Shown here in pieces: positions 17,555 through 26,305 of a DNA stretch of 64,000 nucleotides (positions are counted from its first letter, which is position 1; each line of letters begins with the position of its first letter). Below the pieces are notes generated by a model. It was given only the letters and a program-made list of their open reading frames with translations. It did no database searches and had not been told where the DNA came from. The stretch is from JBJFCE01 sp964437825 (GTDB taxonomy: Bacteria > Bacillota > Clostridia > Lachnospirales > Lachnospiraceae): the NCBI GenBank assembly GCA_964437825.1, contig CAYTIH010000003.1:14860-78859 (forward strand), written 5' to 3'. The translations under genes and the position numbers were made by a program.

Positions 17555-20094
17555 AGCGGATTAACAAAAAAATATTTCTAAAAAATACAAAACTGCAGAT
17601 ATTTCTGGTAACGGTTGTCATTGTGCTATGTGTGATGGTATGGCCGTTACGGCTTTTTTACCATTCCACCTATTCGGGATATGCCAAGACGCAGCCTTCC
17701 TATACGGGAGCCGTCACAATGGAGAATATTGTGCTGCAGCAATTTATGCCGAAGCAGGATCACATTTATGAAATCCGTGTGGAAGGGCTTGTGGAGGATG
17801 TCCATAGCATGGACAGGGTGTTTGTGACCCTGTATGACGAAAATCTGGAGATTTTGTATCAGGAAATTCTGTATTTTACGGATATACAGACGCTTGGCTA
17901 TGTCAGGATTACACCGGAGCTGGATGTGACTGCGGGAAATATTTATTATATCGGTCTGAATGTGCATTTTGAAAGTGAGGGAACACTGAAAATAGCATAT
18001 GCGGATCAGAGCGCACTGCAAATTGACGAATGCGGCATATTTGCGTATGCGAATGCGGCTTATCCCGAGCAGGCAATTCTGATCCGGTTTCAGTACACGC
18101 AGCAGTTTTCCGCTTTGCTGATCCTTTTGTGTATAACGGGAATTATCGTTACCGGGCTTTTGTTATACGTGGGAACGACCTGTCTGACAGAAGCTCTGAG
18201 GCGGAAAAAGATGCTTCGCAAGGTCCAAAAGACAGGGCTCATAGTATTATTTGCAGGCAGTGTTCTGCTTGACTTTTTTTGCTTTTATCAGTTATGTATT
18301 GCCCGGATCTTCGGCGGTGAGATCTGGGATCTTCTGGTGTATGCGGCGGCCTGTATTCTCATGCTTATGTTATCCGGGTATGTATGTTACAAAGGGGAAT
18401 GCCGCGTAAGGCTTTTGGAAAGGCGGGACGGCAGTCACAGCGTGAAAAAAACGGACATGCCTGCGGCACGGCTGTGGAAAAAGACATGGCTCAATTATCT
18501 GCAGATAGTATGCTTTGTGTTCCTCTTCTGGGCAGGGGTGGAATATGTGGATGCGCCGATTCAATGGAAGCAGGATGTGGCCAGAAACTGGGTATTTCTG
18601 CTTTTTGGGCTGATTGTCATATTGACCTATCGCCTGCATCAGGTCGTCAATCTGTTTACCGTTATTTTCAGTCTTTTGATGATTCCGGCAGGTATTGTGT
18701 ACTGCTATATGAAGGGTCCGGATGCACATGCCGTGGAAGCGGCGCGCGTGATGGTGGCCGCAGCGGATCTTTGGGGCATTATATTGATCCGGACGATCCG
18801 GAACCTCAGAAGGATCCGGGAGCAGAAATGGAACCTTCCGCTGGCGGTTTGCTGGGGATTGATGTGTGTGTTTATGATCTTTAACAGCTACGGTAAGCTC
18901 TGGCCGATTTTGATGGCGGTTACGTTTACGCTGTTTTATCTGCAGGATTATACGGAGCGTGAAAAGGATCAACTGATTCATAATATGATAACGGCGATTC
19001 TGTCGCAGTTTTGTTTCATGGTTATTATGTGTTATCTGCACAGACCTTATCACTATTATCAGTTTATCCGATATCCGATGTGGTTTCATACCGTGGCCAG
19101 TACGGGGATGTATCTTGTCATGGTGGAGGCGGCGGCATTGCTTTGTCTGTTTTTGAAAATGCGGGATACCGGCACTGTCTTTCGAAAGGCGTGGAAGGAA
19201 TGGCTGATCAATGGCGTGGTGCTTGCCTATATCAGTCTGACGGTGGCGAGAACCGCAATTATTGCAGTGATCGGTCTGTGTCTGACTCTCGCGATCGGAG
19301 CGGCAATTGTATATCGGCCGAGGATCAGGACTTATTTGAGAATTGCGGGAATTATGGTATTATCGCTTATGCTCAGTATTCCGGTGGTCTATACTACTAC
19401 CAGATGTATTCCCGCTGTGGTGAACAAACCCGTTTATCTGAACGATGCCGAGGACTTTGACTTTGCAATCAGGGAAGGGGAGGCGCTTGATTCCGACAGC
19501 TATATGTATTTCAGGGCGCTTGTCAGGCTCTGGGCCAGAAGATTCTGGGTTCCGGAGAATTTTATTCAAACTTATCTGGAGGATAAAGTGTCAAATGATC
19601 AGGAGCTTTTGATCCTGACGGAGCTTGCATCCGTCAGGACTCCTGAGCTTTCCGGTGCCGCAGAGAACTCAGGGAATCCGGAATATTCCGAAAAGCTGTA
19701 CGCGGCTAATGATATGTCCAACGGCAGGCTTGCTATTTTTAAGGAATATCTGGAGCATCTTTCCTGGTCCGGACATCCGAAAATGGGCTATGACGGGGAT
19801 TATGAATTGATGTCCGGTCATGCGCACAATTCCTTTCTCCAGAATGCATTTGATTTTGGAATACCGGCGGGAATTTTATTTTTCCTGTTGATTCTGGGAA
19901 TGATTGTAACCGCAGTGTATCAGATCTGGACGGGGAGGGAGCGCAGTGAGAAGCAGTTTATGCTGCTGCTGACGGCCGCCGCGTTTATGCTGGTCAGTCT
20001 GACCGAATATACCTCCAATCCCTGTATGCCATTGTGCTTTTCCACGCTATTTATGCTCATTACTATGAAAACGGAGAAAAATGTGGTAGAATGA
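17551..20094 (+). CDS. O-antigen polymerase/ligase-like membrane protein (Wzy/WaaL/PglL class)
   Basis: An 847-residue protein. After one N-terminal helix (about 15-35) there is an extracytoplasmic beta-rich domain (about 45-175), a further helix near 185-210, then about ten helices. The C-terminal third holds a large outside loop and ends with SGHAHNSFLQNAFDFGIPAG, whose HNSFLQ motif is the mark of the Wzy_C/O-antigen ligase superfamily. Such proteins polymerise lipid-linked repeat units, ligate them to an acceptor, or O-glycosylate proteins. It is the only member of this class in the window, so it is the likely terminal step for the glycan. The N-terminal domain is not part of the standard family and is discussed as a finding. 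It overlaps the previous gene by ATGA. Confidence 0.8.
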   Translation: MKRINKKIFLKNTKLQIFLVTVVIVLCVMVWPLRLFYHSTYSGYAKTQPSYTGAVTMENIVLQQFMPKQDHIYEIRVEGLVEDVHSMDRVFVTLYDENLEILYQEILYFTDIQTLGYVRITPELDVTAGNIYYIGLNVHFESEGTLKIAYADQSALQIDECGIFAYANAAYPEQAILIRFQYTQQFSALLILLCITGIIVTGLLLYVGTTCLTEALRRKKMLRKVQKTGLIVLFAGSVLLDFFCFYQLCIARIFGGEIWDLLVYAAACILMLMLSGYVCYKGECRVRLLERRDGSHSVKKTDMPAARLWKKTWLNYLQIVCFVFLFWAGVEYVDAPIQWKQDVARNWVFLLFGLIVILTYRLHQVVNLFTVIFSLLMIPAGIVYCYMKGPDAHAVEAARVMVAAADLWGIILIRTIRNLRRIREQKWNLPLAVCWGLMCVFMIFNSYGKLWPILMAVTFTLFYLQDYTEREKDQLIHNMITAILSQFCFMVIMCYLHRPYHYYQFIRYPMWFHTVASTGMYLVMVEAAALLCLFLKMRDTGTVFRKAWKEWLINGVVLAYISLTVARTAIIAVIGLCLTLAIGAAIVYRPRIRTYLRIAGIMVLSLMLSIPVVYTTTRCIPAVVNKPVYLNDAEDFDFAIREGEALDSDSYMYFRALVRLWARRFWVPENFIQTYLEDKVSNDQELLILTELASVRTPELSGAAENSGNPEYSEKLYAANDMSNGRLAIFKEYLEHLSWSGHPKMGYDGDYELMSGHAHNSFLQNAFDFGIPAGILFFLLILGMIVTAVYQIWTGRERSEKQFMLLLTAAAFMLVSLTEYTSNPCMPLCFSTLFMLITMKTEKNVVE

Positions 20095-20145
20095 ACGCAA
20101 AGCGGCCATACAGTTATCATAACTGCGAAGCAATTATGGTAAAAT
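20084..20145 (+). promoter_or_regulatory. Promoter-like region before pglF
   Basis: Two extended -10 boxes precede the PglF-type gene: TGGTAGAAT (20084-20092) and TGGTAAAAT (20137-20145). Neither has a convincing -35. Between them lies a perfect 13-base palindrome, AGTTATCATAACT (20112-20124), placed where an operator could act on the second box. The sequence following the first box (TAGAATGAACGCAAAGCGG, 20087-20105) resembles the pse leader at 1561-1595. The 124-base gap is the best candidate for a new transcription start in this part of the locus. Confidence 0.4.
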
Positions 20146-20218
20146 AGCGCTGGATATTTTGTTTATTGCCGCTGTATGCAAAAGATTCGGTAATAAATAT
20201 GTATAAACAGGTGTAAAT

Positions 20219-22108
20219 ATGAAACAAGTCGGAAAAAAGATTTTAAATACAAAGCTGGCGGTACGCAGAGCTTCTTTAATCGTATATGATATCCTGGCGG
20301 TGGTGATCAGCAGTTATATGCCGCTGCTGATGCGTTTTGAATTTCGAATCGGAGAAATTCCGCAGCAGTATGTGGATAATATGCAGTGGTTTCTGCCCTT
20401 TGGGATTGTGTTTACGTTGCTGATATTTTATCTGTTCAGACTGTATCACAGTCTGTGGGCCTATGCCGGCGTTACCGAGATGCAGAATATGGCGGCCGCC
20501 TGCGCGGTCAGCGCGCTGGTTCAGTGCGTGGGGCTGCATTATACCGGGCATTATGTTCCGAGAAGCTATTATTTTATTTTTCTGCTGCTTTTGTTTGCGC
20601 TGACGCTGCTGAGCAGATTTTCCTACAGATTTTTGCGGGAAGCAAAGCATAGAATGAATAACAGTAAGAATGCGACCTCTGTGATGATTATCGGCGCAGG
20701 GGATGCGGGTAATGTCATCATAAAAGAGATCATCGGCAGCCATTATTCGACCATGAGTATCAAATGCGTGATTGATGACGACAAGAATAAATGGGGCAGA
20801 TATGTGCAGGGCATTAAGGTTGTCGGAGGCCGGAATAAGATCATAGAATCGGCGAAGGAGTATGCTATTGATGAGATTATCATTGCGCTTCCCTCCGTAC
20901 CGAAATATATTATCAGGGATCTGATTAACATTTGTAAGGAAACGGATTGCAAGCTTCGTACGCTGCCGGGAGTGTATCAGCTGGTAAACGGAGAAGTAAA
21001 TGTCAGCAAGATCCGGGATGTGGATGTGGAGGATCTGCTTGGCAGGGAACCGGTTAAGGTGGATCTGGATTCTATTTTAAATTATGTTAAGGATAAGGTG
21101 GTCATGGTAACCGGCGGAGGAGGTTCTATCGGCAGTGAACTTTGCCGTCAGATCGCAACGCATCAGCCCAGGCAGTTGATTATTTTTGATATTTATGAAA
21201 ACAGCGTTTATGACATTCAGCAGGAGCTTCTGGCAACGCATCCCAGACTGAACCTGCTGGTATTGATCGGCTCGGTTCGAAATACCAATCGAATGAACAG
21301 TATTTTTGATACGTATCATCCGGATATCGTGTATCATGCGGCGGCTCATAAGCATGTACCGCTGATGGAGATAAGCCCTAATGAGGCGATCAAAAATAAT
21401 GTGTTCGGTACATGGAAGACGGCTCAGGCAGCAGCCATGAACGGCGTAAAAAAATTCGTCATGATTTCTACGGATAAGGCGGTTAATCCGACCAATATCA
21501 TGGGAGCTTCCAAACGGATCTGCGAAATGATTATTCAGACGTTTAATCGTCATTATGATACGGAATTTGTGGCGGTACGCTTCGGAAATGTGCTTGGCAG
21601 TAACGGAAGCGTCATACCGCTGTTTCGCAAGCAGATAGAAACAGGCGGACCGGTGACGGTGACTCATCCTGACATTATCCGGTACTTTATGACGATTCCC
21701 GAAGCCGTATCCCTGGTGCTTCAGGCGGGCGCCTATGCAAAAGGCGGTGAGATTTTCGTCCTGGATATGGGAGAACCGGTCAGGATTCTGGATCTGGCCA
21801 AGAATCTGATTCGTTTATCGGGATACAAACCGGATGAGGATATCAAAATCGTATTTACGGGACTTCGTCCCGGAGAAAAGCTGTATGAAGAACTGCTCAT
21901 GAATGAAGAAGGCATGACGGATACGGCCAATAAGCTGATTCATATCGGAAAGCCCATTGAAATTGACGAATTGACTTTCTTCAGACAGCTGAGAGATCTG
22001 AAGGCCGCAGCAAATCATGAGGATTCCCGCATTAAGGATATTGTAAAAGAAATCGTACCGACTTATGTGCCTCAGGAGGATGCACAGGAGCATGAAGACC
22101 GGCCATGA
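20219..22108 (+). CDS. pglF: UDP-N-acetylglucosamine 4,6-dehydratase (retaining), PglF/WbpM type
   Basis: A 629-residue membrane-bound dehydratase. Four N-terminal helices (about 15-135) are followed by a first Rossmann domain with GAGDAGN (159-165) and the catalytic SDR domain with TGGGGSIGSE (298-307). The active-site block STDKAVNPTNIMGASKR puts Asp419 and Lys420 next to Met428, where short SDR enzymes have Tyr; that Met is the known feature of PglF/WbpM. It converts UDP-GlcNAc to UDP-4-keto-6-deoxy-GlcNAc, the precursor of bacillosamine, QuiNAc or FucNAc. It is followed by a PglE-type transaminase and a PglC-type transferase, which points to bacillosamine. Confidence 0.93.
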   Translation: MKQVGKKILNTKLAVRRASLIVYDILAVVISSYMPLLMRFEFRIGEIPQQYVDNMQWFLPFGIVFTLLIFYLFRLYHSLWAYAGVTEMQNMAAACAVSALVQCVGLHYTGHYVPRSYYFIFLLLLFALTLLSRFSYRFLREAKHRMNNSKNATSVMIIGAGDAGNVIIKEIIGSHYSTMSIKCVIDDDKNKWGRYVQGIKVVGGRNKIIESAKEYAIDEIIIALPSVPKYIIRDLINICKETDCKLRTLPGVYQLVNGEVNVSKIRDVDVEDLLGREPVKVDLDSILNYVKDKVVMVTGGGGSIGSELCRQIATHQPRQLIIFDIYENSVYDIQQELLATHPRLNLLVLIGSVRNTNRMNSIFDTYHPDIVYHAAAHKHVPLMEISPNEAIKNNVFGTWKTAQAAAMNGVKKFVMISTDKAVNPTNIMGASKRICEMIIQTFNRHYDTEFVAVRFGNVLGSNGSVIPLFRKQIETGGPVTVTHPDIIRYFMTIPEAVSLVLQAGAYAKGGEIFVLDMGEPVRILDLAKNLIRLSGYKPDEDIKIVFTGLRPGEKLYEELLMNEEGMTDTANKLIHIGKPIEIDELTFFRQLRDLKAAANHEDSRIKDIVKEIVPTYVPQEDAQEHEDRP

Positions 22109-22176
22109 GTTTCGGAGGCGGCAGAAGGCTGCGGCGTTGAGAAGTGAAGCTGAAACGCTTCGGAATGGAGAAAGAC

Positions 22177-23319
22177 ATGGAAAGAAAGAGAATCTATCTA
22201 TCCAGCCCCACGATGCATGGGGATGAACAAAGATTTGTGCAGGAAGCGTTCGATACCAACTGGATTGCGCCGCTTGGACCCAATGTGGATGCCTTTGAAA
22301 AGGAAATGTGCGAATATACGGGAGCAAAGCATGCGGCGGCGCTGAGTGCGGGTACTGCGGCAATTCATCTTGCGCTGAAGCTTTCGGGGATACAAGAGGG
22401 TGATATTGTATTTGCGCCGTCACTTACGTTCTCGGCGACCTGTAATCCCATTGTTTATGAGAAAGCGGTTCCGGTTTTTATCGATTGCGAGCCGGATACA
22501 TGGAATATGTCGCCGCAGGCGCTGGAGAGGGCTTTTGGAAAATATCCGAATGCAAAGGCGGTGATTGCCGTTTATCTGTACGGAACTCCGGCTAAAATAG
22601 ATGAGCTTATGTCGATCTGCGAGGCGCATCATGTGCCGTTGATCGAGGATGCTGCGGAGTCCTTGGGAGCGACCTACAAGGGCAGGAATACGGGAACCCT
22701 TGGCAGATTCGGAATTTATTCTTTTAACGGAAATAAGATTATCACGACCTCCGGCGGCGGCATGCTGGTGTCCGAGGACGAGGAGGCGATTCAAAAGGCG
22801 CGCTTCTTTGCGACACAGGCGAGGGATCCGGCCAGATATTATCAGCATTCCCAAATCGGTTATAATTATCGTATGAGTAATGTTACCGCGGGCATCGGAC
22901 GCGGGCAGCTGCTTCATATGAATGAGCATCTGGCACGGAAGCGCGCGATTTATAAGCAGTATTCGGAGGCGTTTTCGGATATACCGGAGATCACCATGAA
23001 CCCGATGAATCCGGACGGGGAGGCAAATAACTGGCTTTCCTGTATTACCATCGCTGCGGGCAGCAAGGTAACGCCGGATGCTCTTATGGATCATTTGGCA
23101 GAGTATAATATAGAGACCCGTCCGATCTGGAAGCCGATGCATTTACAGCCGGTATTTGCCGGGTATGAGTTCTTTACGCATGACGGCGGCGCAGACAGCG
23201 TATCGGCGGATATTTTTGACAGGGGCGTGTGTCTGCCCAGCGATATTAAGAATACAGCGGAGGATATGGAGCTGATAATCGGGCTTGTGCGGGAATTGTT
23301 CGGAAGAAAAAATGCCTGA
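22177..23319 (+). CDS. pglE: UDP-4-amino-sugar transaminase, PglE type (DegT family)
   Basis: A 380-residue PLP enzyme that would aminate C4 of the PglF product to give UDP-N-acetyl-4-amino-6-deoxyglucose. It begins RIYLSSPTMHGDEQRFVQEA, with NWIAPLGPNV, both typical of the PglE group. The PLP lysine is Lys187 in SFNGNKIITTSGGG, with Asp158 in EDAAES pairing with the ring nitrogen. I use ATG 22177, which has GGAG six bases before it; ATG 22165 and GTG 22144 are possible but weaker. It lies 68 bases after pglF. The N-acetyltransferase that normally follows (PglD) is not present here. Confidence 0.9.
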   Translation: MERKRIYLSSPTMHGDEQRFVQEAFDTNWIAPLGPNVDAFEKEMCEYTGAKHAAALSAGTAAIHLALKLSGIQEGDIVFAPSLTFSATCNPIVYEKAVPVFIDCEPDTWNMSPQALERAFGKYPNAKAVIAVYLYGTPAKIDELMSICEAHHVPLIEDAAESLGATYKGRNTGTLGRFGIYSFNGNKIITTSGGGMLVSEDEEAIQKARFFATQARDPARYYQHSQIGYNYRMSNVTAGIGRGQLLHMNEHLARKRAIYKQYSEAFSDIPEITMNPMNPDGEANNWLSCITIAAGSKVTPDALMDHLAEYNIETRPIWKPMHLQPVFAGYEFFTHDGGADSVSADIFDRGVCLPSDIKNTAEDMELIIGLVRELFGRKNA

Positions 23320-23358
23320 GATTACGGGAAAGCGGAATTTTTGAGGAGAGAACGCAGC

Positions 23359-24024
23359 ATGTATAAACACGGTATCAAACGCATTCTGGATATCTTCATA
23401 TCGCTCGCCGGTATGATTGTGCTTAGTCCTGTGTATCTGGCAGTTGCGATTCTGGTGAGAGTAAAGCTGGGAAGTCCCGTAATTTTTCATCAGAAAAGAC
23501 CGGGATACCGGGAGCGTATTTTTACGCTTTGTAAGTTTCGGACCATGACGGATCAGCGGGATGAGAAGGGGGAGCTTTTACCGGACAATATGCGGCTGAC
23601 GAAATTTGGGCTGTTCCTTCGTAAAACCAGTCTGGATGAGCTTCCGGAGCTGTGGAATATTTTGAAGGGAGATATGAGTCTGATCGGTCCCAGACCGCTA
23701 TTGGTCAGTTATCTGCCGTGGTATACGGAAAGGGAAAAACTTCGCCATACGGTGCGGCCGGGCTTGACCGGACTTGCGCAGGTCAGCGGCAGAAACTTTA
23801 TTGAGTGGGATAAACGGTTGGAAAAAGACGTGGAATACGTGGAGCATCTGAGCTTTGGCATGGATATGAAAATTCTGTGGATGACGGTCAAGGTCGTGCT
23901 CGGAAGCAGTGATGAGGTGGCTGAGGTTACGGATGATGTGGAAGGAAATCTGGCAACGATCCGCGAAGAAAAGGCAAAGGCTGTGCAGAAGCAGTATTTG
24001 AGGGAGCATGGAAGTCCTGAATGA
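23359..24024 (+). CDS. pglC: Undecaprenyl-phosphate phosphoglycosyl transferase, PglC type
   Basis: A 221-residue monotopic phosphoglycosyl transferase. It has one N-terminal re-entrant helix (about 10-32) and the catalytic domain with KFRTMT, the Asp93-Glu94 dyad in SLDELPELWN, GPRPLL and RPGLTGLAQVSGRN. PglC enzymes move a sugar phosphate, classically diNAc-bacillosamine phosphate, from UDP to undecaprenyl phosphate, starting a lipid-linked glycan. The start is ATG 23359 with GAGGAGAG upstream; the earlier TTG at 23341 is less likely. The C-terminal tail after residue ~195 is charged and probably disordered. This is the smaller of two initiating enzymes in the window; the other is at 42204. 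Confidence 0.93.
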   Translation: MYKHGIKRILDIFISLAGMIVLSPVYLAVAILVRVKLGSPVIFHQKRPGYRERIFTLCKFRTMTDQRDEKGELLPDNMRLTKFGLFLRKTSLDELPELWNILKGDMSLIGPRPLLVSYLPWYTEREKLRHTVRPGLTGLAQVSGRNFIEWDKRLEKDVEYVEHLSFGMDMKILWMTVKVVLGSSDEVAEVTDDVEGNLATIREEKAKAVQKQYLREHGSPE

Positions 24025-24037
24025 AAAAAGTAATGGT

Positions 24038-24098
24038 GCAATATGCTATTGCAATATGCTATTGCAATATGCTATTGCATAGCATATTGCATAGCATA
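24038..24098 (+). repeat. Triplicated 13-bp tandem repeat ending in a long hairpin
   Basis: In the 84-base gap between pglC and the FemAB-like gene, GCAATATGCTATT occurs three times head to tail (24038-24050, 24051-24063, 24064-24076). It is followed by its near inverse, so that GCAATATGCTAT (24064-24075) pairs perfectly with ATAGCATATTGC (24079-24090) across a 3-base loop, and pairing continues outward with one bulge. The next gene's ribosome binding site (AGGGAG) starts at 24097, touching the 3' end. There is no T-run, so it is not a standard terminator. Copy number could vary by replication slippage. Confidence 0.9.
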
Positions 24099-24108
24099 GG
24101 GAGAATCT

Positions 24109-25173
24109 ATGGCAGGAATTAAGGTAATCGATCTCACAATGGAAGAAGAATGGAACCGGGTGATCGGCGGGTTTGCGCAGCATGATGTATATTTTACTCC
24201 CGGATATGTGAAGGCTTTCCGGGTCAATGGGGACGGGGAGCCGCTTTTGCTGTATTATAACGGAAAACACATGCAGGCGATGAATATTGTCATGAAACGG
24301 CCGGTTCCCGTTGTGAGAACGGAGCAGGCAGAGGATGAAGCGCTGAAAACATATTTTGATTTCGTGACGCCTTACGGTTACGGAGGTTTTTTGTTAAAGG
24401 GGGATACCTGCGAAGCGGAAAAGGAAGCATTGGCACATGCCTACAGGGACTTTTGCCGGGATCATAAGATTGTGGCGGAGTTTAACCGTTATCATCCGGT
24501 GCTGGGCAATGCGCATCAGATGGAATGCCTTTATGAAGTGGAGGATCTTGGAAAAACGGTCTGTATGGATATCAGCTCCAAGGAGACTATATGGGCCAAT
24601 CTTTCCAGCAAGAACAGGAATATGATCAGGAAGGCCGTAAAATCCGGCGTCAGGGTCTATTGGGGCAGGGATGAGAGGCTGTTTGAGGAATTTGAAGGCA
24701 TCTACAATGCGACAATGGACAAAGTCGGAGCGGATCATTACTATTATTTTAAAAAAGCATTTTATGACAGTATATTAGATGACTTAAAGGAAAATTCGCT
24801 GGTATTTTATGCAAAGCTTGGGCAAGAGATCATTGCCATGTCCGTGATTATGTTCGGGGGCGGGCAGCTGCATTACCATCTGTCGGCCTCGAAGAAAGAG
24901 TTTCAAAGCTATGCTCCGACCAATCTGCTCCTTTATGAGGCTGCATGCTTCGGATGCAGCATCGGTGCGAAAACCTTTCATCTGGGAGGCGGACTCGGCA
25001 GCAGGCAGGATCACCTTTACAGCTTCAAAAAGCAGTTTAACAGACAGCAGGACTGTCAGTTTTCCGTCGGAAGGCTGATTGTCAATGAAACGGTTTACCA
25101 ACGGCTGCGGGAGCTTAATAACGCGAAAAAGGAAACCGGATATTTCCCGGCATATCGGGACCTGTGTATATGA
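24109..25173 (+). CDS. FemAB-like GNAT-fold acyl/aminoacyltransferase
   Basis: A 354-residue soluble protein with the double-GNAT plan of the FemAB/Acetyltransf_6 group. The block ISSKETIWANLSSKNRNMIRKA (key residues Asn-Arg-Asn-x-Ile-Arg-Lys) and the C-terminal KTFHLGGGLGSRQDHLYSFK are typical. Relatives include peptidoglycan-bridge aminoacyltransferases and polysaccharide-locus enzymes that attach acyl or aminoacyl groups to sugar amines. Placed directly after pglF-pglE-pglC, it may modify the 4-amino group of the bacillosamine-type sugar in place of PglD; this is inference. The ATG is preceded by AGGGAG which abuts the hairpin at 24038-24098, so its translation may be affected by that structure. 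The stop overlaps the next start (ATGA). Confidence 0.8.
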   Translation: MAGIKVIDLTMEEEWNRVIGGFAQHDVYFTPGYVKAFRVNGDGEPLLLYYNGKHMQAMNIVMKRPVPVVRTEQAEDEALKTYFDFVTPYGYGGFLLKGDTCEAEKEALAHAYRDFCRDHKIVAEFNRYHPVLGNAHQMECLYEVEDLGKTVCMDISSKETIWANLSSKNRNMIRKAVKSGVRVYWGRDERLFEEFEGIYNATMDKVGADHYYYFKKAFYDSILDDLKENSLVFYAKLGQEIIAMSVIMFGGGQLHYHLSASKKEFQSYAPTNLLLYEAACFGCSIGAKTFHLGGGLGSRQDHLYSFKKQFNRQQDCQFSVGRLIVNETVYQRLRELNNAKKETGYFPAYRDLCI

Positions 25174-26282
25174 AAAAGATACTGATCATTGCAAATTTGG
25201 ATGTTGGCTTATATAATTTCAGAAGAGAACTCCTGGAAGCGCTTCTGGCGGAGCCGTATGAAGTGCACATAGCGCTGCCTGACGGAGAATTCATTCCCAA
25301 GCTGGTGGAGATGGGGTGTATCTTTCATGAGACAAGGCTGGAGCGCAGGGGCATGAACCCGGTACATGAGCTGCAGCTGCTTCGGAGATATCGGCAGATT
25401 GTGAAGGAAGTAAAGCCGGATGCGGCGCTGACTTATACGATTAAGCCCAATATTTACGGCGGGGCCGTTTTGGCGTCTGAGAGGATTCCTTATCTGACTA
25501 ATATTACAGGTCTGGGAACCGCGGTAGAGGGAGACGGGCTGCTGCAAAAAATGACAATTCGGATGTACCGTTATGCGATGCGGAGGGTTTCCTGTCTGTT
25601 TTTTCAAAATCAGACAAACGAAGAATATTTTACGGCAAAAAAGATCGCAGTGGGGAAGCATAAACGGATCCCGGGGTCCGGAGTGAACCTGGAACGCTTT
25701 CGGTATTTGGAATATCCGCCGGAGGATGCGCCTGTTTCCATGCTTTTCATATCCAGGGTATTAAAGGAAAAGGGAATTGATCAGTTTATGGAAATGGCGC
25801 AGGTAATCAAACAGGAGCATCCGGAAACAGAGTTTCATATTCTGGGGTTCTGTGAGGACGACGACAGTGCGCCGGATTCCTATAGACGCAGGATCGCCAA
25901 ACTGGAGGAGCAGGGGATTCTGAAATTTGAAGGAATGCAGGAGGATATCAAGCCCTTCATGCTCAAAAGTCAGTGTACGATTCACCCGTCCTTTTATCCG
26001 GAGGGCATGTCCAATGTATGTCTGGAGAGCGCGGCGAGCGGCAGACCCGTGATTACAACGGACAGACCGGGCTGTCGGGATACGATAGAGAACGGAAAAA
26101 CGGGACTGCTCGTCAGGCAGCAGGACACGCAGGATCTGATTCGCGCAGTCAGACAGTTCCTTTCCATGCCATATGAAGCCAGAAAGCAGATGGGCATGGA
26201 GGCAAGAGCCAAAATGGAACGGGAATTTGACAGACGGATCGTGGTGGAAAGCTATTTAAAGGAGCTGGCACGTATTTTATGA
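25170..26282 (+). CDS. GT4 glycosyltransferase, PglA-like
   Basis: A 370-residue GT-B-fold retaining glycosyltransferase. The N-terminal ILIIANLDVGLYNFRRELLE and YTIKPNIYGG / TNITGLGTA blocks and the C-terminal EGMSNVCLESAASGRPVITT (the E-x7-E region) match the group containing PglA, which adds the second sugar to undecaprenyl-diphospho-bacillosamine. Position right after the PglC set supports that role: it would be the first extender of the lipid-linked glycan. The ATG at 25170 overlaps the preceding stop. The actual donor sugar cannot be told from the sequence. Confidence 0.87.
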   Translation: MKKILIIANLDVGLYNFRRELLEALLAEPYEVHIALPDGEFIPKLVEMGCIFHETRLERRGMNPVHELQLLRRYRQIVKEVKPDAALTYTIKPNIYGGAVLASERIPYLTNITGLGTAVEGDGLLQKMTIRMYRYAMRRVSCLFFQNQTNEEYFTAKKIAVGKHKRIPGSGVNLERFRYLEYPPEDAPVSMLFISRVLKEKGIDQFMEMAQVIKQEHPETEFHILGFCEDDDSAPDSYRRRIAKLEEQGILKFEGMQEDIKPFMLKSQCTIHPSFYPEGMSNVCLESAASGRPVITTDRPGCRDTIENGKTGLLVRQQDTQDLIRAVRQFLSMPYEARKQMGMEARAKMEREFDRRIVVESYLKELARIL

Positions 26283-26305
26283 AAATATAGACCGGAGGAA
26301 AAAAC

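Noticed and set aside
22084..22176. Search for a PglD-type acetyltransferase around pglE and pglC
   Set aside because: No hexapeptide-repeat (left-handed beta-helix) protein is visible in any frame in this region or elsewhere in the window.
24038..24098. Tandem repeats considered as a CRISPR array
   Set aside because: Units are 13 bp and directly abutting with no spacers, and no cas genes are in the window.
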